Assembly: GCF_910596095.1 (NCBI RefSeq)
Contig: NC_056539.1
Location: forward strand, 13,836,501-13,900,500
Length of the DNA stretch: 64,000 nucleotides
DNA from: Thunnus maccoyii
Taxonomy: Eukaryota; Chordata; Actinopteri; Scombriformes; Scombridae
Reading direction: 5' to 3'
Shown: positions 50,608-59,914 of the stretch, piece by piece
Numbering within the stretch: position 1 is the stretch's first letter
Layout: each line of letters begins with the position of its first letter
Program-made: the position numbers and the translations under genes
The notes under the pieces: generated by a model
What the model saw: only the letters and a program-made list of their open reading frames with translations
What the model was told of the DNA's origin: nothing
The model's database searches: none

Positions 50608-53148
50608 CCATGTGTAAGATATACCAACCACACTTCTTCTGTCATGTTTAATACAATAAATGTTTACATAAGCATTCATTGGTTTTGAAGTTATTTGTTC
50701 AAAATTAAATACTGGTCCAAATTATGTTTCTCCACTCCAACACAAGTGGAGCAAACACAGATTAACAGCATCACTGATCAGTGCTCCATGTGTCGAGAGC
50801 ATTTGTGGGTATTGTCTGTATAAGACAAGAGTAGCCTACTGTGTGTAGAACGGGTCATATCTCAAATATGGCGTTTAATTAGTCTCAAAACTCATACACG
50901 CATAAAAACCAGGCACATGCACATGATACCACACACAGAACAGCATCTGTGAAAACCATTCTCCCGAGAGAGGATTTCAGCTCTGTGAGCGCACAGAAGA
51001 GTATCTGTGAAAAGCATCCTTGCAAGGAAGCATTTCTGCTTCTGCTTTCCCACAAGCATGGGGCTGTGACGAGCACGAGCTCAACCCTCCCTACACACTT
51101 GTAACTGCTCAACACTCACTTCAAGTTGAATTCTGAGACTTTGGAGTCGGGAGAGTCGGGAAGTAAGAATGGACAGTCCGCTCCTTTGACTGGTCACTTA
51201 GAATACTGACCATGACCTTTGACTCACTGTTTGGTTTGATCACTGACACAGTTTAAGACAGGCAGTTGCCTGAAGAGAAATATAAATAATGATATTTAGC
51301 ACCTGATTTTCCGTTTTTTAACCACTTACACTTATGAAAAAGTGTTAGACATCGTAGCAAAAGCCTTAACACTGTTTAAATCCACTTTCAGATTTGTGAA
51401 ACCTAAAATTTTGCTTATGAAAACAGAAAAAAGGGCAATTTCACTGATATTTCTCCATCCAGACCACAATAGTCGTGCACATGCCTGGTGTTCATGTGTG
51501 GTTTTGTGACTAACTAAATGCCATAGATTTTTAAGATCTGATGCAAGCATGGTCTGAAATGTACATCATAGTTCTCATTTTTATGTGCGCGGGTTTAGAG
51601 ACTAATTAAACTCCATACATAATCTTCAGATAGCGGTCGCACTTGATTTTCCAACACACTAATAAGATGTAATAAGCCATACTTTGTACCAAATTAGACA
51701 AAAACTATTAATATAATATGTTCTTTATTAGACAATAAACATATCCTAATTAGACACCATACAAAATATCCTCTAAGAAAGTCTAACAAGAGTCTAACAG
51801 TGGGATATAAAGATGCAATGTCCTGGCAGCTTCCATAGCCTAATGTTACTGGGGTCGAATTTCTGCAAACCTCTTAAGGATTGTTTTGTTTTGTTTTGTT
51901 TTTTATGACAGTTGAAAAATTAGAAAAATATGAATGGTATAATATAATTTGAGCTGATTTCCCATTTACTTTTCTCAAAATTGTACAGTAGAATAACTCC
52001 AGGGTTGTCCTGAACATGATTCGATTGAAAATTTCAGCAAACGTCTAAAAGAAAAAAAGTGACAAATCAAATAAAAGGAACTTATGAATGACATACTGTA
52101 ACTTGAGCTGACTTTCCCTTTGATGAGTTTATTATGGAAACGGCTTTTATCATATTAGGAGTATTTCGTGACATCACATTCAACAAGACTGCACTGAACC
52201 ATGATGTAACATAAGAAACAATTTCTGTAATGCGAATCTTTCGTCCTTTTTGGCCGCTCCAAGCACCGGTGCCGTAACAGCGTGAATAGACGCGCATCAA
52301 AATCCAAGCGGCGTCTGACTTGACCGGTTTTTTGCGAATGACGATCTATGATGACGACTCAATTAACCGCAGTCTCAAACTCGTCTAATTTCAGCCTGTG
52401 TTGTCTAATTAAGGTATCATAGGCCAAAGTTGGCAGCATTAAATATGGAGTCTAATTACAACCTAATTTTGTTGTAAGGGTAGATTGGCGTCTAACTGTT
52501 GCATATTTTGGATCTGATATGGCACTGTATTTTATTTCTAATTAGACTATGATCTTGTAAAATGGTGTCTAATAGTGTATTAAGATCTCCTTTTTGGTTT
52601 CTAATTAGAGTAAAATTTGGTATAACAACAGTGTCTAGGTAACATTATGGTATATTTTGGGTCTACTATGCGGTTTCTAAGTACAGCATAATGTAGGTGT
52701 ATGGTGATTAACAAGGGTATAACTGTGTTTGTTTACTGTCTAATAAAGAACATATTATTTATAGTTTTTGTCTATTTTGATACAAAGTTACAGCTTATTA
52801 CATCTTATTCGTGTACCGTTAATAACGTGCAACACAGACAGCTAGTGCTAACTCGCTGGCTAAATCGTAAAATACACAAGTACCATATCGACCTCAGACG
52901 TACGTACAATTCATTTTGAAACAGCAGACTTGTTAGAAGTTTTAATTTAAGGGAAAGTTTATTTGTTAGTTATTTATTAGTCGGTAGATATCTCTGCTTC
53001 CTTGAACGGTTCTTTCTAGAAACTGAGTGACGCTCAACTTTAACTTACCCCACTCTCCTCCCTGGTCGATGGAGATGATGCCTGTCTCACTGTCCATCAC
53101 AGGGTAATGTTGATGATTTCCGAGGTCTAACGTTAAGTCGGATGACAT
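12479..53148 (-). CDS. atf6: Cyclic AMP-dependent transcription factor ATF-6 alpha, 16 coding exons, 647 aa
   Basis: ER-membrane stress sensor. On unfolded-protein stress it moves to the Golgi, is cut by site-1 then site-2 protease, and the N-terminal bZIP fragment activates chaperone genes. Sixteen exons with matching phases sum to 1944 nt (647 aa plus stop); human ATF6 has 670 aa. Order: acidic activation region with [11 protein letters not shown] at 65-75; Ser/Pro- and Gln/Val-rich stretch to 284; bZIP 285-346 (NRESASLSR at 297-305); transmembrane helix about 359-376 with N372 and P375 for site-2 cleavage; RHLL at 397-400 for site-1 cleavage; luminal domain with C448 and C599, counterparts of the redox cysteines C467 and C618 of human ATF6, and N-glycosylation sites N453 and N621. 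atf6b is excluded by the olfml2b neighbour and the closeness of the bZIP and luminal sequence to ATF6 alpha. Introns are 103 bp to 13.7 kb and carry many transposon relics. Confidence 0.97.
13061..13091. repeat. (GA)n microsatellite
   Basis: GA dinucleotide run with one interruption (GAGCGAGA). Confidence 0.8.
16131..16172. repeat. (TTA)n microsatellite
   Basis: About 14 uninterrupted TTA units; yields an artefactual poly-Ile frame. Confidence 0.9.
18986..19015. repeat. Perfect 12-bp hairpin
   Basis: TGCACATGCTCT, six-base loop, AGAGCATGTGCA. Perfect complementarity over 12 bp; no element boundary recognised around it. Confidence 0.7.
19964..20048 (-). CDS. atf6: atf6 coding exon 15
   Basis: Residues 555-582 plus one base, acceptor TTTTAG|GATC, donor [30 protein letters not shown] and VLPAMN match the family. 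Confidence 0.96.
20640..20840. repeat. Probable dispersed repeat, unidentified family
   Basis: Text such as AAGTGTGAAGTCAATTGGAT and GAGATATGCGAAGGACATAC resembles a block I associate with widespread fish repeats. Boundaries and class cannot be set from this window alone. Confidence 0.3.
21478..22275. mobile_element. Probable nonautonomous fish transposon in atf6 intron 14
   Basis: Ends resemble a common teleost repeat: CCAAGCGGCAACCTCCGGGG on the left, and GGTGACATCACGGTGGCTAT followed by TTTTTACAGTCTATGG on the right. No coding frame. Recognition is from memory of the pattern, not from a search. Confidence 0.4.
25083..25444. mobile_element. MITE with 36-bp inverted repeats flanked by TTAA, atf6 intron 14
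   Basis: The left end 25083-25118 starts TTAAAGGACCAGTGTGTAAA. The right end 25409-25444 is its inverted copy (reverse complement starts TTAAAGGACCAGTGTGCAGG), with only a few mismatches; both arms end at GCATCTAG. About 360 bp, noncoding. The TTAA flank suggests piggyBac-type target duplication, but the class is not proven. Confidence 0.8.
25522..25633 (-). CDS. atf6: atf6 coding exon 14
   Basis: Residues 517-554, acceptor CAAAAG|GAATC, donor AGG|GTAAGT, phase 2 to 0. [19 protein letters not shown] and [13 protein letters not shown] are luminal-domain hallmarks. Confidence 0.96.
26479..26549 (-). CDS. atf6: atf6 coding exon 13
   Basis: Residues 494-516 plus two bases, acceptor TAACAG|AAAAC, donor [26 protein letters not shown] matches NSQLMAVQYTETTSS of the family. 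Confidence 0.94.
27417..27519 (-). CDS. atf6: atf6 coding exon 12
   Basis: Residues 459-493, acceptor GGCAG|GTTGG, donor [29 protein letters not shown] is the most conserved luminal block of ATF6. Confidence 0.97.
27623..27718 (-). CDS. atf6: atf6 coding exon 11
   Basis: Residues 427-458, acceptor TTGTAG|CTCTG, donor [25 protein letters not shown] and [12 protein letters not shown] carry the luminal redox cysteine C448 and the N453 glycosylation site. An additional Cys (C457) follows. Confidence 0.95.
29268..29417 (-). CDS. atf6: atf6 coding exon 10 (S1P site)
   Basis: Residues 377-426, acceptor CATCAG|TCTG, donor [24 protein letters not shown] carries the site-1 protease recognition RHLL (397-400). 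A second AG at TTTCAG|GGCGG, 10 bp downstream, is out of phase. Confidence 0.93.
30970..31061 (-). CDS. atf6: atf6 coding exon 9 (transmembrane helix, S2P site)
   Basis: Residues 347-376 plus two bases, acceptor TGCAG|AAT, donor ATGAG|GTAAGC. SPKRR positive-inside flank, then the helix [18 protein letters not shown] with the helix-breaking N372 and P375 needed for site-2 protease. Confidence 0.96.
31256..31441 (-). CDS. atf6: atf6 coding exon 8 (bZIP)
   Basis: Residues 285-346, acceptor TTCAG|TCAAAG, donor GAG|GTGAGC, phase 0. Basic region [20 protein letters not shown], then a leucine zipper with heptad Leu ([19 protein letters not shown]). The residues after NRES differ slightly from human (ASLSR versus ACQSR); the invariant Asn and Arg are kept. 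Confidence 0.98.
32990..34819 (+). mobile_element. 5'-truncated Rex1/CR1-like LINE, broken
   Basis: Reverse transcriptase text in fragments. 33168-33671: [58 protein letters not shown]. 33697-33966: [20 protein letters not shown] and [12 protein letters not shown]. 34074-34358: the segment after the polymerase core. The F-x-D-D catalytic box reads FSDN, so the second Asp is lost. Between 33660 and 33697 part of the core is replaced by an ACTAACTAACTAA run. The 3' end carries AATAAAG and a short GTATC tandem tail, as in CR1/Rex1 elements. The 5' end is truncated. Clade assignment is tentative. Confidence 0.8.
35600..37480 (+). mobile_element. Decayed DIRS/Ngaro-like retrotransposon
   Basis: Fragments of a gag-like ORF ([20 protein letters not shown] near 35830; [20 protein letters not shown] near 36010) precede an RNase H-like stretch near 37310-37410 with [13 protein letters not shown] and [15 protein letters not shown], the classic DIRS RNase H wording. 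Reading frames are broken by stops and shifts, and most of the reverse transcriptase and all of the tyrosine recombinase are missing. It is interrupted by the MITE at 36234-36816. Confidence 0.6.
36234..36816. mobile_element. MITE nested in the DIRS-like relic
   Basis: Inverted ends share ATATTCAGACCAAATCAG: the left copy is at 36239 onward and the right copy, inverted, ends near 36816. Interior is noncoding, 583 bp. Gag-like sequence resumes after it. The target duplication is unclear. Confidence 0.65.
39110..42600 (+). mobile_element. L1-like LINE relic (ORF1 plus broken ORF2)
   Basis: ORF1 (39133-39997, at least two frameshifts) shows a lysine-rich start, a coiled coil ([18 protein letters not shown]), NVRIVGIPE and the C-terminal domain [23 protein letters not shown]2 begins near 40730 with an AP endonuclease: [42 protein letters not shown]. 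The reverse transcriptase is essentially absent. The C-terminal part resumes near 42090 ([33 protein letters not shown]). A foldback element sits at the deletion. Not functional. Confidence 0.8.
41506..41611. mobile_element. 106-bp foldback element inside the L1 relic
   Basis: 22-bp inverted arms 41506-41527 and 41590-41611 (CGCAGAACTTCTGTATTCCT and its inverse, then AC) with one mismatch. It lies where L1 ORF2 text breaks off. Likely a tiny MITE or palindromic insertion. Confidence 0.6.
43703..43795. repeat. Interstitial telomeric repeat (CCCTAA)n
   Basis: About 15 vertebrate telomere units in CCCTAA orientation on the + strand, perfect from 43721 to about 43763, with single-base variants (CCCCAA, CCCCTAA) on the right and degenerate units on the left. 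Confidence 0.95.
45188..45357 (-). CDS. atf6: atf6 coding exon 7
   Basis: Residues 228-284, acceptor TCTCAG|GTCG, donor GAT|GTGAGT, phase 1 to 0. The Gln/Val-rich [16 protein letters not shown] matches GQTVLLSQPTVVQLQ. It ends in an Asp run (SSDDD) just before the bZIP exon. Confidence 0.94.
47112..47315 (-). CDS. atf6: atf6 coding exon 6
   Basis: Residues 160-227 plus one base, acceptor CACCAG|CCAAA, donor [18 protein letters not shown] and [20 protein letters not shown] match the family's SIQPKPLLLP and AKTIIIQTVPTLMPLAKQQ. Confidence 0.95.
47622..47745 (-). CDS. atf6: atf6 coding exon 5
   Basis: Residues 119-159 plus one base, acceptor ATCCAG|GAT, donor CGAG|GTGAGA. It runs from [15 protein letters not shown] to the basic [14 protein letters not shown] patch. 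Confidence 0.92.
48673..48770 (-). CDS. atf6: atf6 coding exon 4
   Basis: Residues 86-118, acceptor CTCCAG|ATGG, donor CAA|GTAAGT, phase 1 to 0. Ser/Pro-rich ([17 protein letters not shown]), a low-conservation linker in the family. Confidence 0.9.
49143..49221 (-). CDS. atf6: atf6 coding exon 3 (activation-domain core)
   Basis: Residues 60-85 plus one base, acceptor TCTCAG|GCC, donor [25 protein letters not shown] matches the DLD-type activation and turnover motif (LDFDLDLMPWESD) of ATF6. Confidence 0.95.
49492..49526. repeat. (GT)n microsatellite
   Basis: About 17 GT units in atf6 intron 2. Confidence 0.9.
49721..49797 (-). CDS. atf6: atf6 coding exon 2
   Basis: Residues 34-59, acceptor TTACAG|ACATT, donor [29 protein letters not shown] corresponds to [21 protein letters not shown] of ATF6 alpha, part of the activation domain. 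Confidence 0.94.
50115..50472. mobile_element. hAT-type MITE with 8-bp target duplication
   Basis: Element 50123-50464 (342 bp) begins TAGAGCTGCAACGATAAG and ends GTTAGTTGCAGCCCTA, inverted ends. It is flanked on both sides by AACACAAC (50115-50122 and 50465-50472). An 8-bp duplication with TAG-type ends is typical of the hAT superfamily. The interior is noncoding with ATTAATCGA-rich inverted segments. Confidence 0.9.
50563..50606. repeat. (AAT)n microsatellite
   Basis: About 14 AAT units in atf6 intron 1; gives an artefactual poly-Leu frame on the other strand. Confidence 0.9.
51655..52815. mobile_element. 1.16-kb palindromic element with long arms and iterated GTCTAATT motifs
   Basis: The left arm from 51661 (AATAAGATGTAATAAGCCAT) is repeated inverted in the right arm ending at 52809, and the match runs about 100 bp through AGACAAAAACTAT and ATATGTTCTTTATTAGACA. 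GTCTAAT-type motifs recur in the right half at 52383, 52403, 52450, 52490, 52538, 52566 and 52600, and as ATTAGAC in the left arm. The core holds two related copies of a TATGAATG...TTGAGCTGA segment (51931 and 52085, period 154 bp). No protein frame. No clear target duplication seen. Family unknown. Confidence 0.7.
53049..53148 (-). CDS. atf6: atf6 coding exon 1
   Basis: Residues 1-33 plus one base. ATG at 53146-53148 with A at -3. Acidic N-terminus ([20 protein letters not shown]). Donor GGG|GTAAGT, phase 1. The start fits because the next exon continues the family's DEDW-D motif. Confidence 0.92.
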
Positions 53149-53400
53149 CCTCTTTTGAATTCATTAGTAAATTGTCTCAGAGTAACAAGTCTTGTAGTTG
53201 TTTTGTAGGAAACGTCCTGTTTGACGCATACATAGATACACGTCTGACTTACCGTAAATCTACGGGTGTCACCGAGGGACAAATGTGCCAAACAGCGAGA
53301 AGAGGGGCAGCGCTGGAACTGCACTATTGAACTGGTGTTGCCTAACCAGGCCACAGGGCGGCAGGATGGTACTGCAGGCTCAGCGGCATGCTGAGAAAAG
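53149..53400 (-). promoter_or_regulatory. atf6: Probable atf6 5' UTR / promoter
   Basis: Sequence immediately upstream of the atf6 ATG. I find no intact ER stress element (CCAAT-N9-CCACG) and no TATA box by eye. Transcription start not determinable. Confidence 0.35.
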
Positions 53401-53523
53401 GTCAGTATGTACCATAAAGTTCACGTCTTGACACTGAGTCCCCTCATGACAGAACAGAGAGGAAGAGAAGTGACTCAAGAAGACTTATGGTTTCAAAATG
53501 AAATTTACGGGCTGACTTGAGGG

Positions 53524-54371
53524 CTAAGCCCCAGTGGTGGAAAGAAACTAAGTACATTTAATCAAGTACTGTACTTACTGTAAGTACAATTTTGAGGTAC
53601 TTGTACTTGAGTATTTCCATTTGATGCTACTTTATACTTCCACTCCACTACATTTATTTGACAGCTTTAGTTACTTTTCAGATGAAGATTTGACACAATT
53701 GATAATATAACAAGCTTTTAAAATACAACACATCGTTAAAGATAAAACCAGTGGTTTCAAACCTTTTGGGCTTTTTACGTCACATTTCAGATGTATATGA
53801 GTTGTTAACAGCTCCACCAAATTGTGATTTTTCCCTCTAAACTTCTCACATGGTTTCATTTCAATAAACGTTCAAATGATCCAATATTTCACCAAAAATC
53901 AGAGATTAGAGAAAAAGTCTGAAAACTGAAAACAGATTTCTGTATCAAAGCTTTGTTTTTTCTTCTTGTCTCTCCCATTAATCATCTCACAACCCCTCAG
54001 ATTTATCTGGTGACCCTTTAGGAGGGGCCTGACCCCTAAGTTGGGAACCACTGGACTAAACTAGCTAACTGTATATAAAGTAGTTCAAACTAGCTCCATC
54101 TGCAGCAGCTACAACAGTAACATGCTCATTATACACTAATGCTTCAGTATTAATAATCTAATGATGTCATATATAATAATATATCACTCAGAGGGACAGA
54201 ATGAATACTTTCACTTTAATGCTTTAAGTACATTTTGCTGCTAAAACTTATGTACTTTTACTTAAGTAGGATTTTTCATGCAGGGCTTGTCATGGATTAT
54301 TTTTACATTGCTGTATTGGTACTTTTACTTAAGTAAATGATCTGAATACTTCTTCCACCACTGCTAAGCCC
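53524..54371. mobile_element. Nonautonomous hAT element with 8-bp target duplication
   Basis: Element 53532-54363 (832 bp) starts CAGTGGTGGAAAGAAACTAA and ends ATACTTCTTCCACCACTG, inverted ends. It is flanked by CTAAGCCC at 53524-53531 and 54364-54371. Subterminal AAGTA/TACTT motifs (CAAGTACTGTACTTACTG; TTACTTAAGTAAATG) are abundant on both sides. No transposase frame. Confidence 0.92.
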
Positions 54372-57300
54372 ACATGTAGGATTATAAGGCTGAGGGTGAG
54401 GAGTAATGTTGTCATACAAGTGCAGTGAAAGAAATCAGGGAACAATCATATTCCCAACACAAGTCAAACTATTTCCAAGGTCAACCATGAATTGTGATGC
54501 TCCACATGAATGAAACATCCTAAAAGTGCTATGGATGAAACCATAACAGCTCCAGCTCCATGACAACTTAGATGACAACCATGGTTGAAAAGCTCTGGAA
54601 AAAGCTAGTAAGTGGACCTTAAGTTGGTAATATTTTATATTCAAACTTATCTTTCAGACAAACACATCTTGTCCTTCACAAGGTGCACAGTACTGACACA
54701 ATAGGCCTTCACTATACTACAGTCCTTTCTGTGAAACTCTACATTGGGGTTTCAATGTAGAGTTGTGGAGATTTCACCACTCATCTTCATCAGGGGCTTC
54801 ATCAGGTTTGGAGTACCAGGCATTTAAACCTCTGTGGGTCATTCACACCCTCATGTCACATGAGTCATTAAGGCTTCATGGCGGTCATGTGGGAGTTGTT
54901 AGAGTCACATGAATCAAGGTGTGAATTTGTGTTAAACCACCTGGGAAGTGGTGTCAGGGTGGCAATTTAGGCATCTAATAGCCTAAATTATTTAGATGCC
55001 CTCTGAATATGATGTTGGTGGGCCGGCCAGTGTCTTTTTAAATCACACATAACTCCCACTGGTTCTTCCAATATGTTGGGAATTTGTGAACAGCTCAGCT
55101 TAATAAGTCAGTCTCACCATGGGCATACAAAGCCTTGATGGGTGACTAATTAATAAGTAAACTTCATGTTTCCAATGTAGTGAAAACTCAGTTTTTCCAT
55201 TGGATAGACTGATTGATTTGGTAGTATTTTATGTTAGTCAGTCAGGTGAAGACAATTTGGTTGACTGCTGTCCTTTCAGTTCAACAGCAGCTAAGGCGCT
55301 GAAAGGACAGCTGGACCTGAGGACAGTGACAGTAGTGGTTGGAGTTGGTGTGGACTGGACGGACGGATGCTTCCGTAGGGCTTCTGTGCCGCTGACATGT
55401 CACTGCTGGTGAGAATTGTACTTTAGTGTCACGACAGAGAGTGCAAGCATCTTTGAACCCCTTTAAATCTGTATAGAGCCTGTTAGCAGACAAAGTCTCT
55501 GTGAAATAGAACTGAAGTTGACAATCATTACCTGAGTTCTATGAGTACAAAAGGAGAAAAAAGAAAGACAGAGGATATCATAGACACACAAAAAAAACAG
55601 TTGTATGATGTCTTCTGTGGCTCTATAGGAGCTTTGTCAAGTCTGAGAAATTTACTTAAGTGACAAAGCTTGCATGATAAACTAGGTGTGTGTTGTCTGA
55701 AAAACATGGGCATTTAGCAGGCTATGTAGACAGCCCAATGAATGACGCTATAGAGTTGTATTATGGGAAGTGTAGTGTCCATGGTTTTTGGATTTAAAAG
55801 TCAGGATATCTTGGCCTCTGGTACATCAATTTTGAAAATGCATTAAAATCTGTCTCTCAAAGGTCCCCCAACTTCAAGTGTAACACTAAATTGCTGAAGA
55901 GACCTTTTACATACAGACAATCGCATGTGACAATCATCAAAACTGACCTTTTTTTTTTGTCTTGTATGATGTTTAGTGACCCTGTCTTTATTTGTGTAAT
56001 TAGTGCGTGAATCATCTGTATGCAAATGTCAGTGCGCCTATAATTTGATTTAGTCCTATGAGTGCCTGTCCTCATACAACAAAATGGTTTTGAACAACTA
56101 TGACTCAAAGTCACATGTATAGCTCCTGCATGTTGTGTATACACTGTACACAAGGAAAACACAGCAATGATAAATATTACACAGTTGGACAAAAGCTGTT
56201 TAGCTCCATGTTGCATGCATCCGGCAAGCAGCTTTAGTCCCTGATCTTGTCAGATAAACATGTATGTTGCCTCCGTAACGGAAAAGGTCGGGTCTTACGA
56301 GGTATATACTTAGACTATGCGATTCTTAAATGGTAAAGGCACAGTTGGAGGTGACATTGTGCGCTAAAAATCAGTAGCAGGTGTACTCTGGGCCTAATCC
56401 TTCGTGGGCATTTCAGGTCGTAGTGAGATTAACCTGGGGTGGTCTGGTTTTATTCCCTGCAGGATTGGTTCAGCTGCATTCTGAAAGAGCAAGCCCCCAG
56501 TCTGTCTCAACTTATTACAGCAAGGCAAAGACTAACACAGTGGTCAACCATCTGCCAGAAGTCTGCAGTCCACCTATAATATAAAACCCAATCAACTAAT
56601 GTGAGCAATGTTATTTCATGAATCACTGCTAAGTCCAGTTTATTGTTTATGTTCAGAAAGACTCTTAATTGCCAAAGTGACGGCGGCCTATGCAGCTTCT
56701 TACCGTATCTTAAAGTGTAAAACATTCTTCACAGATATGAACCATGTATTTGCCTATATCGTGTGTCTTCATGGTAATGTGGACTTGTCTGATTGGAGTG
56801 GTGTGGTAATGGCATAGATGATGCCTTAGTCTGTAGGCTCATCATATTGATTGTGTGTAAAGCCCCACTGACTCAGACACGGACAGCAGATTAACAGGTT
56901 GACCTGATATGTTGACAGCACGGTTTTACAGAACATTTGTGTAAAATGGATTATGAGCTTTGGTCACATTGCCTCTGCTGTTGGAGCTGCTACAATATGT
57001 CTCCTCTTTTGTCTAAAGCATGACATCCGTTTTCATGCTTTGTTATTTTCAAAATATCAGAGCATTTAAGAAATATAACAATTTCTCATCAGTCAAGAAT
57101 ACCAACCATGGTATTAGTAATTAGATTTCCTCTCACTTTAGAATCAAAATATTTGAGTTATGAGACATAATTGATATAATAGCATGGCAATGAGAAATTA
57201 TAATTTTGCAATACTTTTAAATTAATACTTATGATTACGATGTTACAGTATTTTTGGATGACTACTGGAGGTTTCAAGTTGTATTTACACACAAACCTGA

Positions 57301-57380
57301 ACAATGATGTGCACATTATGACAGAGAGAGATATCCATTGTTAATTTTAGTGAGTTAAAGCAGTCAAAAAATTTAAAATA
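54372..57380. other. Intergenic, no gene recognised
   Basis: Short unsupported frames only. The stretch 54740-55180 has repeat-like character, but I cannot assign a family. Confidence 0.4.
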
Positions 57381-57389
57381 ATTTATTTT

Positions 57390-57500
57390 GTTTTAATTTT
57401 ATTTTTCACAGGAACAATGCACATTGATCAACATCACTGTAAATGTGCCAGTGTTAGCCAAAAGGCTAATCTTTAATTAATTTTGTCCCTTGACCAGATG
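57390..57500 (+). repeat. Copy B of a dispersed repeat shared with 4565
   Basis: Shares GGAACAATGCACATTGATCA-type text followed by CAGTGTTAGCCAAAAGGCTA with the block at 4565-4680. Family unidentified. Confidence 0.4.
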
Positions 57501-59900
57501 TTAAATTAGCCATTAAAACAACAATAAAACAAACATCATAACGAGAGAAAGCAGGCAAAACATGATGCAGCAACAGAGGATAAAAAACTAAAAGGCAAAC
57601 ATTCATATGTACAAAACAAGCAATTAATACAAGACAGAAACCTGTTAAGCAGACAATCATGATGTTACAATAAGCAAAATACCAGACAATATCTACTTTC
57701 ATATAACAATATTATACTATATTTCCAAGCTCCACATACCCACAAATTGTTTGTTCATTGATCAGCCATCAGATCACTTAGAACAAAACAAGATCATCCA
57801 ATCTGAACCCAACTTTCACATTTTAAACAGAGTTTAGGTGGCTTTATAATGCTCCCTGCCTTTTGTTATCTGTAGTCCTGATGGCTAAAGATGATAAAAC
57901 CTTACTTGCACATTAGAGAGTAAAGATGAAATGAGATACACAGCACACACTTGTTCACTGGAATCCAATAACATACAAATCTGCTTTTGCTCACAAATCC
58001 TGCCACTACGATCTGACAATTAGACTGATGTCTGTATGGCTGCTGCAAAATCAACAAGTTAAGTTTGGAGCTAGTTTGCGGGATATTGAGCAGTCTCCTC
58101 CTATACAGTAACTAAAACTTTTTCAACTATAATTTAAAAATTTCAACAAAACTTACAATTAGGAATCATATAGTCACTAAATCGTGCATCATAGTAATTA
58201 CCATTTCTGTGATTTTGATTTTATTTCTGAGACAATAATTTTGCCTCCAAGCTTCAGTACTTGTAAGAGTAAGAGTTTTCTTGTAAGAGTTTTTTTTATC
58301 CTCCGTGGGTTATCTTGTTAAATGTAGCCTATTGTAAGGTGCAAATATGTACATAAAATGAATATCTCACACTGTCACACACAATTTCAAAAGACAAAAT
58401 TCCCATAATGGTGATAATGTAAAACTAATTAGGAAAAGAGGAGGGGAAATAAAAAGTTAATAATGTTATTTATCACACAGGACTTGAAATTAGTCTTTAC
58501 CACCAAACAAATTGATGTAAATATGCAGAGGCCTGTCAGTGTGTCAGTTTAAGACACTTTGGTGGATTGACAGCCTGTTTTCAAAAAGGCGTTCTATATC
58601 TATCTATATCTTTCGTTTCTTTGTTTCTTTTGCTGCTAATTTCTGAAAGAGTTGCTGTAAATGTCAATATTCTTTGCAATTATGTACTTGTGTTTTTAAG
58701 AAATACTTGAAATAGCTGACATGCGTTGAGCACTTTTCCACCCATGTGGCCGTGCAAGGCAGTGAAAAGGAGCGAGAGAGTTGGAGGACAAGCTTCTTCT
58801 GAGCAAAGAGAAACCCCTTTGCGAAAAGGGAGTTCGAGCTACATTTCATCTTTTGTGTCCCAGATTGATGACCTATGAGATGGATGATGTTCTGTAGTGC
58901 CGTGTGGCATTGTCTTATCCTGGCTGACACAAAGAGAGAGAACACTTATCATCTCGGGCTTATGTATAGAGCAAGGGGGGCAGGGGTTGTCAGAATAGTG
59001 AAGAGGGTCCAGGAAGGTGGGGGGTGGTGGGGTCCCCTCTGATAAAGCGTGATGGAGATGAGCTAATGACAGCAGAGGCAGATGGAAAGAGCCATCTCCC
59101 ATGACGACGCAGCCAGAACCTCCATCCTGAAGCCAGAAGAGGACAGATACAGAAAGGGAAGGAGGGAAATAGAGGAAAGGGGCCAAAAAGAGAAGAAGAG
59201 GGGGGGGGGGAGCTTTGATGTGTGTGCATGTGTCATGTGTTTCAATCCACGCATTACTGAGTGTGTGTGCTCTTTGTATGAATGCATGTGAGGTGCTGTT
59301 TTAAGGTGACGCAAAGCAGGCAGTTTGTTGCTCAGGTTTGTGTCGGCCTTTTAGCAGCTCTGAGACTTGCTAGCAGGTGGCCCAGGTTTGTGGAGCTCGG
59401 TTTAGGATTAGGCTTTAGGACATTGTTTGGTGGGAATGGTGCTGTGAATACAAAGGGATTAGTGCAAAGGGTTGCTTCATTGACTGTGAGTTTGCGTGTG
59501 TTGGGGAGGGGGGGAGTAGGAGTCTGAAGTTGATGGATGGATTGGATAGCCACCAAAATAATTAGACAGAGGAAACTAAGTATTAGCCCGGATGAAAACA
59601 AAATATAGGCCTGTACAAATACTATAATGGGCGAGAGTGTTGCTGGAGTTAGAATAAGTACAAAATCATAGTGCAGTTTTCGGATAGAGATATTTTGTGA
59701 CTTTATTTTTCTAAAGCATCCCAAAGAATAAATTAAGTTCTAATTTGGGGATTTTAAAATGTCAACATTCATGAAAACAGGACAAATACACGTTTTTCCA
59801 AGTTCCCACGTTCCCCTTCTAATAGAGAGAGAGAAAAAGCCCTACCAAAATCATCTCAATGCCTTGAACCATGTGCCACCATTAGGGACACACAAAGAAA
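57501..59900. other. Intergenic, no gene recognised
   Basis: AT-rich, then a purine-rich stretch near 59140-59215 that includes a G run. No supported exon. Confidence 0.4.
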
Positions 59901-59914
59901 GATCTGACAAATGA

